Source: a virus. Taken from it: a stretch of DNA of 33,311 bases. The stretch is taken from IMG/VR virus record IMGVR_UViG_3300034418_011681, positions 1-33,311 of that record, one strand, 5' to 3'. The translations under genes and the position numbers were made by a program. Shown here one piece after another: positions 14,420 through 24,700 of this stretch (positions are counted from its first letter, which is position 1; each line of letters opens with the position of its first letter). A model generated the notes under the pieces. It had not been told where the DNA came from, searched no databases, and saw only the letters and a list, made by a program, of their open reading frames with translations.

Positions 14420-17400
14420 AGACAACGGTATAGGAATTATTTTTCAAAGGATTAACTCTTTTTACTGTTGGACTGCTATTCAAACCAACAACTCCATTAT
14501 TCAAATCAACAACAAATTCTTTAGGATCACTTCTTTTTTCTGCTTCAATAAGACCCCAAGTAAATTCCCCAAAGAATTTATTTTTTCCAATTCCAGATAG
14601 TCCATTATAACTGCTTAAACTTACAGTAACTTCTACCATGCTAACTGGGAAACCTGCAGGGAAGCTGTATCCAAGTTCAACTACGTTTGAAACATTTAAA
14701 ACTTTATATACATTATCCAAGAACAAAGTTCCAATTCCAACAACATTTCCAGTCTCGTCTAAAGAAACAACTCCATTGCCCACATTAGAATTAAATACTT
14801 CAAAGTAATAAGAATCTTTAATTGAACTTTGAGTAATTGTTGGGTTCGTATATTTTGAATCTCTCAAAGGGGAATCTGAAGGTATTAGTAATTGAAATAC
14901 CAATCCAGTAAGCGCATATCCAACAGAAGTTGTTGTAATTCCACTAATTATTCCAAAGTCTCCACTGTACCTGACATCTTTAATATACTCTTTATTAAAG
15001 TTTGGCGTTTCTACAATTACTAAAGGTGTAGTATCTGTAGTGTATCCAAAACCTGGATTTGTTATACTGATACTAGAAATAGAACCAGAAGAAATTGTGG
15101 TAGTTGCTTTAGCTTGTCCCGTAGTACCAATTCCTATTGGACTTGCAATTGTCAATGAAGGAGCATCCAAATATCCAGAACCACTATCCAATATGTTTAC
15201 TGAAGTTATTGTCCCTGCAGTTGATACTACTGCAGACAATACTGCAGTCTTTTTGTCAACATTTTCTATTATTTCTATTTGATCGATATATGAAGTTAAA
15301 GCATTTTCATTTTTATAATCAAATGTTTGACTGAGAGTATTTACAAATATCATGGTGCTTCCAATACCAACACTCTTTATTAAACTGGAAACTGGGTTTA
15401 TTCTTGGTTCATATTCAACTCTATTTTTTGTAACATATACACCATTTATTTTAAAATCTTCTGTTTGTTTACACCAAGCAACTGGTCTAACTGTTTCAAA
15501 GTTTGATGAAATTCCAATAGAAGAATATAAGTTTGTGTCTACCGCATTTGGCGAAAATATGCTATCTACAATTCTAGATTCTTGGGAAAGCTTAGGATTG
15601 TTGCTAACTATTTGAAGTGTATCTCCTTCCTTTATAGTATCTTCAATATCAACATCAACAACATCTATTCCATCAGTTCCTCGATAAAAAATAACTTTAC
15701 ATTCATCTCCTTCTTTAGGAGCTTCTGTAAATACTATTCTGCTTCCTCCCGAAAGTGTATAAGACTCATCAGGAACTTGCAAAACATCATTTAAGAATAT
15801 TAAAATTGTTGCTTTAACATCTATTTCAGAACCTTTTTTAGATATTATAGAGAAAATATTTCCATTGTCGGTTAAGAAAAAGACCTTTCTCTTACCATCA
15901 AATTTTGTACTAAAGTTATCTAATAATTTAAGTCCTCCAACATACCAACCAGAAAAATTATCTTTAGTAACTTTATCAATTATAATTGAAAACTCTTGGA
16001 AAGTTTTTGTTGAATCTAAAGGAATTCCATTTGGATCGCCAGTTTCAACTGTTAATATATCGCCAGCACGATATGAGTATCCGTAGTTTGTTATAGTAAA
16101 GTCTACAACACTAGAACCTTGACCAACAACTATATCAATTTTTGCTTCAGTTCCAAAACCTGCAGAGTATGATGGTGAATATATTAAAGGAATTCCTGAA
16201 TATGAAAGTGGATAATCAAAAACTACATCAGGAGGATTTGTTGATGTGTATCCTGAACCAGGATTAGTTATACTAACTCCAACAATGCCTCCATTTTGAA
16301 CCGTAGCTGTTCCAATAAATTCTATATTTGGAATTCCAGAACTATATGTTTGAACACCAACTCTTACTGTTGGTTGAATTCCAACCCTATATCCAGATCC
16401 ACTGTTTCCAATACTTACTGAGCTTATTGTTCCTGCAAATGAAACTATTGCAGTTCCACCTGCAGCAACAAGTGGTTGATATCCAAAACCATTACTGGAA
16501 GCGATAGAAACGGGTATTCCACCTCTTGGCACTGATGAGTTATTTGCATCATAAGAAACTGAAGTTGCAGTTCCTGTAAAGTTTAATTGAGTATTTGTTA
16601 AATTCTCCGTTAAAGTAAAGTCGTTTTCTGGTATTTGTAGTATATTGTTTATCAGTATGATTGACCTATCTGTAGAAATTCCTAAAATATCATTACCGTT
16701 ATTTTTTAAAGTAAAATCTTTACTTACAGCATTAAAATCCTCAGATATATCGTCAAACAAATAATTTTTTTCGTAAGTTTCAATATTACTGTCAGGAATA
16801 CCAGAACGAATAAAGACTCTTCCCTGGAAAGAAGACTTTACTTGATCGCTACTCACAACACTTCCAAATTCATTTGCGCTTATTGTTTCTCCATAAGGAG
16901 CAGATCCAAAAAATATTGTGCTCCCGACTATATTATAATTTCCTTCAATTTTTTCTATAATACTGTTTGGAGCATGAGATTCTATTCCTGTGCCAAAAAC
17001 TCCTCTGTTTACAAATACCAAACTGGATCCTGCGTCAACAGAATTAATTTTCATTATTTCATTTTCAATCTGTATAAAATCTCCAGAAGAAAAACCATCA
17101 ACATCCAAGAATGTGAGTTCTGAACTTGAACTGTTATTTAAAAGTTGATTTTGTAAAGTACTTAGACCAACAGAGCTTTTATAAATTGGAGATTGAATGA
17201 CATTATCTATTGCAATTATGCATTTTTGATTTTGGTTTGTTGATGTAATATAATGAGTTTTTCCTATTCCGAGTGAAGTAAAATCTATAAATTTTGGAGA
17301 TGTTGACAAAGAATTTTCAGCACTGGTTGATAACTTTATAGTTTTCGAATCGACCTTATACACATAAAGGTCTCCGGATAACTTGTCAGTTAAACCTACT

Positions 17401-18710
17401 CCATTAATTGTAGTTAAAGCAATTCCAATAGAACTAAAAGTATTGTCTTTGTTAATATCATTGGATCTGTATTGTACTTTTTCTCCAGTAACAAAGAAAT
17501 GATTAGGTATTGTTATAGAATCTTTACTTAAATTTACTACAGAAGAAAAATCTGCTCTAAAAAGTTTTTCAAATATAAAGTCGCCTTTATATTTTAAATC
17601 AAATCTAGTTTTATCTGCACTCCCAAATATTGCCAAACCGCTACTAATAGCGGAGTTTTCTAAATTTAAAGTTGTTGGGAAATTTGAAAACTCAAAATAA
17701 CTTATAACATTTTGAAATAACGTAACCTCAACATTCCTTCCCGGATCTGGAGTATATACTATTTCTACTTGGTTTGGAGATAATATTCTTCTAGTGTCAA
17801 AGTTTCCTAAAAATCCAGAAGTAAATGTGTTTCCATATTCTATAAAATTACTATCTGTAGAACTGTTAATTACAAAAAGTTCCAATATTTCTACTTGATT
17901 TGTATCAGTATCTACTACTTGAGATATAATGTATGATGCCTGATAAACATCTGCATCATAAGAACCAACAACTACTGGTATAGGAGATATACTAGATGTA
18001 ATTCCAGTCTTTGTAGATTCCAAATTTCCAGATCTTAAAGAAATATTTCCATCACCAGAAAAACTAGTTGATGCAAAGGATATGGAAACTGTATTTGTAA
18101 TAACTTCACCTAAGGAAACATGGTCTGGATAAAAATCCACATTTATATGAGATCCTGAAACATACACATCATAAGTCCCCAACCCAGAAAGTGCTGGGTC
18201 ATTATCAAAAACAAGTTGTCCAAACTCAGAGAATGCAACATCGTTGATATTTTTGTCTAAAGCTACACTCAATTCCGTGTACTCATAAAAATTGTTTGAT
18301 GTTGATATTTCTACAAGTATTTTTGCTGAAGTAAAATCTGTGGGTATCTTTGTTATTGTTCCTACAGTTCCCGTTCCAATATTTTTATATGAAGTGGCAA
18401 TACTTACAATATTTCCTATGGAAACTTCCGTAGAATCTTCTATATCTCTTTTTATATCATAAGTAATAAAACTATAGTTGTATTCGTTTATTCTTCCATC
18501 TAAAGGAACAAACTTAAGAACATTTTCACCTCCAATATCAACAACATCAAAAGAACCTAGTTCATCTTCTGTAAAAACTTTTGCATATGAGGATGTAAAT
18601 AAGTCTGTTCCATCAGTCAAAGATGCAATAATAGAAGATTGTCTTCTATCAGAAAACCTATCATCCAATACATTTAAAAATAACTTTTTAGATCTTATGT
18701 TTGATGCCAT
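14418..18710 (-). CDS. Large beta-repeat virion structural protein
   Basis: A 1430-residue protein between the gp7-like gene and gp8. The start MASNIRSKKLFLNVLDDRF is of a kind I recall from cyanophage structural proteins with no T4 counterpart. It contains several visible modules. One is the GxGY repeat: NSGSGYRVGIQPTVRV, NPGSGYTSTNPPDVVF, DSGSGYLDAPSLTI and NPGFGYTTDTTPLVIV. A second is a repeat with ILINNILQIPENDFTL and ILIFLNDVLQVPDESYTL, the latter followed by IVFTEAPKEGDECKVIFYRG. A third has FIQIENEIMKINSVD...VNRGVFGT, and a fourth TGEKVQYRS...YVYKVDSKTIKLS. The protein is probably an elongated beta structure on the baseplate or a fibre. An AAAGAA sequence precedes the ATG. Its gap to the upstream gene is 15 bases. 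Role inferred from position and composition. Confidence 0.85.
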   Translation of the reverse strand: MASNIRSKKLFLNVLDDRFSDRRQSSIIASLTDGTDLFTSSYAKVFTEDELGSFDVVDIGGENVLKFVPLDGRINEYNYSFITYDIKRDIEDSTEVSIGNIVSIATSYKNIGTGTVGTITKIPTDFTSAKILVEISTSNNFYEYTELSVALDKNINDVAFSEFGQLVFDNDPALSGLGTYDVYVSGSHINVDFYPDHVSLGEVITNTVSISFASTSFSGDGNISLRSGNLESTKTGITSSISPIPVVVGSYDADVYQASYIISQVVDTDTNQVEILELFVINSSTDSNFIEYGNTFTSGFLGNFDTRRILSPNQVEIVYTPDPGRNVEVTLFQNVISYFEFSNFPTTLNLENSAISSGLAIFGSADKTRFDLKYKGDFIFEKLFRADFSSVVNLSKDSITIPNHFFVTGEKVQYRSNDINKDNTFSSIGIALTTINGVGLTDKLSGDLYVYKVDSKTIKLSTSAENSLSTSPKFIDFTSLGIGKTHYITSTNQNQKCIIAIDNVIQSPIYKSSVGLSTLQNQLLNNSSSSELTFLDVDGFSSGDFIQIENEIMKINSVDAGSSLVFVNRGVFGTGIESHAPNSIIEKIEGNYNIVGSTIFFGSAPYGETISANEFGSVVSSDQVKSSFQGRVFIRSGIPDSNIETYEKNYLFDDISEDFNAVSKDFTLKNNGNDILGISTDRSIILINNILQIPENDFTLTENLTNTQLNFTGTATSVSYDANNSSVPRGGIPVSIASSNGFGYQPLVAAGGTAIVSFAGTISSVSIGNSGSGYRVGIQPTVRVGVQTYSSGIPNIEFIGTATVQNGGIVGVSITNPGSGYTSTNPPDVVFDYPLSYSGIPLIYSPSYSAGFGTEAKIDIVVGQGSSVVDFTITNYGYSYRAGDILTVETGDPNGIPLDSTKTFQEFSIIIDKVTKDNFSGWYVGGLKLLDNFSTKFDGKRKVFFLTDNGNIFSIISKKGSEIDVKATILIFLNDVLQVPDESYTLSGGSRIVFTEAPKEGDECKVIFYRGTDGIDVVDVDIEDTIKEGDTLQIVSNNPKLSQESRIVDSIFSPNAVDTNLYSSIGISSNFETVRPVAWCKQTEDFKINGVYVTKNRVEYEPRINPVSSLIKSVGIGSTMIFVNTLSQTFDYKNENALTSYIDQIEIIENVDKKTAVLSAVVSTAGTITSVNILDSGSGYLDAPSLTIASPIGIGTTGQAKATTTISSGSISSISITNPGFGYTTDTTPLVIVETPNFNKEYIKDVRYSGDFGIISGITTTSVGYALTGLVFQLLIPSDSPLRDSKYTNPTITQSSIKDSYYFEVFNSNVGNGVVSLDETGNVVGIGTLFLDNVYKVLNVSNVVELGYSFPAGFPVSMVEVTVSLSSYNGLSGIGKNKFFGEFTWGLIEAEKRSDPKEFVVDLNNGVVGLNSSPTVKRVNPLKNNSYTVV

Positions 18711-18725
18711 TTCTTTACTTAAATA

Positions 18726-21700
18726 TTAAAATGAGGTTACGAATGTTGCTGGCAGGTTGGTATTAAATTCATTACTTATATCATCTATCAACAAAACTCT
18801 ATTTCCAATAGACTCTGAATAATCTTGCAGAATTCTCGACTCAAAATAAATTTGATCGGACGATAAGATTTTATCAATATAGAAATAATTTTCAGTTACT
18901 AAGTCATAATCAAATAAACAATTAACATTCACCTGACTATTTAAGTCAATAACAATATCAGTTGCTTCTGACCTTTGAACAGTTGTAATGCCAGAAAAAG
19001 AATCTGGAGTAGATACTACTTGAAGATCGCCAAATTTTTTAAACCCTACTGTATGATTTAAATTGCTTACAGTAAAGAACCATTTGTCTAGAGGTATTTC
19101 ACTCTTGAGGGAATATGAAAAATATTGATAATAATCATTATCAGCAATTTTTTGAGTTGAATTATTTAAAAATCCAGTATCTTTATTCCATCCACCAATA
19201 ACTCTAGAAGATGAACTTATATCATAGTAAAATTCTAAACCACTATTCTCTTTAATAAATGCTGATGTATTTGAAGAAAGTCCTCTTATTATCTCTTCAT
19301 CTTCAATTTCGAATGCAGTTTCAACTTTTAGAATTTCATTTTTACTGTCCCAACTGACAACCTTTCCAGTTTTATTTCCAAATTTTACAACTTCTCTTAC
19401 ACTAAAATCATTTTTGACAAGTTGAACATTAAATTTTGGAAAATACTTCTCTGGTGTTACTATTCCAGAAGAGTTCTCCACATCAAATGTGCCAGGAGTA
19501 AGAGAACTGCTTAAGTATTTTTCTATAGAATATTTAATTGTTGGTAATGGTCCAGAAAGATCTACTTCATTAATTTCAAACAAGGAATAATCATATTCTT
19601 TAGAATTATATGTAATTCCAGAAGTTGTTGAAGTTCCCTCTACAATTATCTTATCACCAACTTCAAATGGGAATTCTTCCAAAGTAAAAACTTTATTTAA
19701 AGTTAAAGTAACTTCTTTTGTTGATGGATTATATGATGCTAATGATATTTTAATTCCGTTAGTATTTCTTATTGGAATTATGTCTGGAGTTGTATTATAA
19801 AAACCTTTTGTATTTTTTATAATAGTTACCTTATATTTTTCTATGTCATAGTCTAAAACTAAATCGTCAATTAACTCTCCAGTAAAACCATCTTTAACTA
19901 TTAAAGTTGGTGATTTTTTATAAAAACGTCCAACAGAAGATATTCCAACAGAAGCAAGTTTTGATAGAGGTTCTACTCTAATTGATAACGGAGCTTTTAC
20001 TCTAGGGACAATTGTATTATCTACACTGTATTCATATCCAATATCAACAATTTCAGTATTTTTTATAGAACCAACACTAGAAGAAACTGGTAAAACTATA
20101 GCTCCAGTTCCCTCTTGAGAATCTATTTCAATTATTGATGGCAGGGTTTCATATTCAAACCCTCCAGAAATTCTATTAAAACTTGATATTTTTCCTTTAG
20201 CAGTCGATGAATTTGTTGTGTACGAAATAGAAGAATTTGAAGTATTATATGTTGAAGATTCATTAGTATCACCTATACTAAAAGTAAAAGTATCTGTACC
20301 AACTCCAGATAAAGTTTTTGTTCCATAAAATACACTAGTTCTTAAAGAAATTAAGTTATTAAAGATAACTTCTTCATCTACCTTACATTCCTTCTTAATC
20401 CTAGAATTTTCTGGGTTTTGATCTGGAACCAAATTATAATAAAAATTGTCAGGGAAAGTGTTATCAATTAAAATTTCAACTTTTGCATTTGAATCTACTC
20501 CAATTATTCCAGTTTGCCTTATTTTGGAAATTTTATCAGAGTCTACTAAAAATAATCTATTTGATAAAGATTCATCAGTAAAAAACTCTAAACTAAATGA
20601 AGGTATTCTTTTTCCCAATAAAGTAGATTCTACAGATAAAGAAGAATCTGAAAGATCTAAAATAATTTTAGAATTTCTTATGATATTTAACTTTGGATTT
20701 ATTGGCGATAAAGTTCCGAAAGAAATTGATGATATAGTAACAAAAAATGGATTTTTCTTTGTTGCATCATATTGAGAATTGCACAATCTAATTCTATTTT
20801 CATCATAAACAGAAATATAATATATTTGATTGTCAGTCAACCCAGAAGAAGGTGAAGTTGAATTGTAGATTACTTTGTCTCCACTTATAAAATTGTGTGA
20901 GGGTATTCTTATTGTACTATAAGTCAAATCTATATCAGAAGAAATAAATTCTTTTTGATTGACAACTATTCTTCTATAGAAATCATTGTATTTGACCGAA
21001 TATGTTGTGGAAATTCCTGAGTAAATTTCAATATCAACTTTATCGGTTGCTTTCAATAGAGTTGTAGATGCCGTTGAAACTAAAGCTTCATTTTTGTTTA
21101 TATTGCAAAGTAAAGTATTGGTTTTTTCGGTTTTAAAACTATGATAAGTGCCAATTCCGGCACTATTAATGAATAATAGTCCACTAGATAAATCTGGGGA
21201 CTTATACTCCCCAAAAGTAGACAAACCGACTTTTACTGTAGAAATTCCTACAAAGTCCTTTCCTAAGTTTGTTATATAAAATCTATCTCCATCATTTACA
21301 GATGAAATGCTAGTTCCATCAGTTGAAACTGCTATTGGAGAACCGTTGGATGTATATTCTACAATAGTTCCACTTTTTAAATTATGATCTTTTAAGTAAA
21401 TGTATCTAGGATTGATTGTTATAGAAGTTACTCCAGATCCAGGACTTCCAAAAACTTTTAAAGATTTTTCAGTACCAAAACCGATAGACTCTACAGGATC
21501 AAAATAATATTCTCTATTGACATCATATTTAAAATCTGAATTTGGATATTCAAGAACTATCTTATTAGACTCTTCAACTAAAACAGTGGAAACTGAATGT
21601 GAGCTTATTGCAGTTGAGTTATATCCTCTAAGAACTCTAATTCTTGAAGTTGCCTCATCAACATTTAATATTTTTACTTTTTCAGATTCTAGAGTATAAA

Positions 21701-24700
21701 CATCGTTTTCTTTAATATTTGGATAAGTTAAGCTTCCATCAACACTAAAGTAAGTAACTGTTTTTGTCGGATCGTCATTGACATCTAATGATAAAGATAA
21801 TGTGTTTTTTGGAATCGTTGGTTTGAATTGCCCTCGTAATTGGTCATTAATTATAGATTTAACAACCAGTAAGTCATTATTTTTTAAATTATGAGTCTCT
21901 GTACAGAAACCTATTATTCTATTGTTTCCCCTGTATGAAGTAAACTCAACATCTTCAAAAGTTGTTAATAATGGTTCTAAACTAATAACATCTTTTCCAT
22001 AAATTTTTCCAACCTCAAAAGATGCTCTAGAACCACCAGTCCCACTGTTGTCAAAAATTACAGAATCTCCGATAGAATAATTATCACCACCAGATATTAT
22101 TTTGATATCATCCAAACTTGAAGAGAATGTAGATTTTATTTTAGAATTTTTTAAATCATAAGTTTTATTATTATTTTCTAAAAACTTATATTCGGATCTT
22201 GAGGATGTCAAATTGTAGGGATTGGTATTTCTCAATATGTTGGGATTTAAAAAATTAAATCTTTCTTGATTTGTTCCAATCTCAAAGTTTTCTTTTATTG
22301 GGTTTGAATAAAAGTTTTTACCAACAACATAGGGAAATCTTGGAACTTTGTCTCCATTAAATATTCCAACACCAATGTTTGTAGTTGTATTTAAAGTTTC
22401 ATCTTCTATTGTGGTAAAATATGCATAAGTTCCATTTGGATACTCTGGAGTTATGCAAAATCTGCCATTATTTTCGTCGAGGTCTCCTTCACCAGTAAAA
22501 TTGTAGTCTTCTACAAAAAATCCTGCAGGATATATCTTTCTATCTGGTCTACCTGGATATTCATCTTTCGGGTCAGAGTAACCCGAATTTATTTTCTTAA
22601 TAGTTGTAGAATTTAAAGACTCGTACCCATATGGACCATAAATCGGATTTCCATCATATGCCCAACCAACAATTGGAGAATGATACTTATCTTCACGAGA
22701 GTCGTTTAAATAATCGCTTCTATATTGAATCTTATCGTCCTGAGTATATTCTGAAAGAAGTTTTTTTCTAAGTTCTCTTGGTGTGTAAAGGTGAGTATAT
22801 TGCAAACCATATTTTGGATTTAAACCTCTATAAGCAACACTATCATCAAAAGAAATTTTATCCGATTCTAAAAGACGTGTAAAGTTATTAATAGTCCAAG
22901 TTTTAATATTACCTCTTAGTTTACATCCAACTCCTGGAGTTAAAATTTCTATTCTTGTAGTATCACTATTGTAAGATTTTCCACCATAGACCACTTTAAC
23001 TTCTTTTAGTTTTCCATCTTCTATAATAGAAACTAAAGAAGCTCCAGAACCAGTTCCAAAAATTAATATATCTGGAGGAGTAATATATCCAGAACCAGAA
23101 TCTGAAATTAAAACTTCAACTATAGAACCATTAGATATTACCGGAACAACTTTAGCACCACTTCCGCTATTTAAATTAAACTCAGGTTGGCGATTATAAT
23201 TTATAATATCTGAAGAACCATATCCAACACCATTATTATCTAAGAAAATAGATTTTACTTCTCCTCTAAAGTATGGAAGTACTTCGGCATTAAATTCTTT
23301 CTGGTTTACTGTAGAAACACCTACGCTTCCACTTATAGTAACCTTTATTGGTTCATAATTGAATATGTGCCTTCCTTGTCCGCCATCATTAAAGTTAATA
23401 TATTGCTTAGTATCATAAAAGAAACTTTTTGCAGTAGTACCAATTCCTATATTTGAAAGTTTAAACCTTTTTTCATCCAGTCTTGTTACATAATAACTCC
23501 CTGTGCTAAGTCCTGATATTGGAGTTCCTTCATAAGAATATGTTATTATTTCCCCACTCTGATAAGGATGTTCATAAACTCTAATTTCATCAAATGCAGT
23601 GTTTACTCCAGTTGGGTTAACTATAATTTTTTTATTTTTATATCCAAATCCTGTATTTAAAACAGATATCGAACCAATACTAAATTTTTTCTTTTCAGAT
23701 TTTATTGTATGGTTACCTTCACCAAAACTTGTAATATCAACTTCATTGGTGTTATTAATTGAATCCTCTTTTCTATCAAAAAGTCTGATAGTAAAGTCAT
23801 CAACTACATTTACATAATAATCTGATCCACTTTTAAGTCCTCCAATTTCTGTTTGTCCGTTTGAGTTATAGTTTACTTTCTCTCCAGTAAATAATTTATG
23901 GAAAGTGCTAAAACCAATTTGATTAAAGGGATCTGTAGGATTAATTCTTGTATTATTTACGCTAGAATCAAAAACTACTGAGTTATCTAAAGGTATTAAT
24001 TTTACTTCAGCTTTTGCTCCACTTCCAGATCCGCCAGTAATAGTGACCAAAGGATTTTCAATATAATCGTAACCAGGATCAATAACATCAATTCTAGTTA
24101 AAGAACCCTCTACGCCACAATGCCCTGTTGCAGAAGAACCAATGCTAGAAGAAATTTCTAACTTTGGAGGTTCTGTTACACTATAGTTTATGCCTCCATC
24201 AATAACTTCTATAGATTCTAAGGGGCCATAAAATATTTTATCACTCGATTTATAATTTAATAGTTCTACACCATTTAAAAATATTCCAGTACAACCAAAT
24301 TCTGTAGCATCCTTTCTATCAGATGTCTTTGGTTTTGTTAATCTTCTTATTAATTTTTGTGGTCCTACTACATCAGGAACTCTTTTTATATCAGAAAACC
24401 TTAGGAGGCTTATAAAATTATTTTTTAACGTCTTAGAGGTTCCTGGGGACAATAAATTTACAAAAGCATTATCAAACCTCAATCCTAAAGACTTTTCAAT
24501 ATTTTCTTTACTTCTAGATAACTTAAACTCAGAAGAAGACTCTCTCTTTACATAGTAAACTCCAGTTTCTATAAGTAATTTTTCATCTTCATTTTCTCCA
24601 GTAAACGTATATAAAACAGCGTCTCCAGTCAAAAACCCATGATTTGGTTGGGTTATGGTTATTCCATCAAAAGAGACTTTGGAGATTTCAAATTTAAAGT

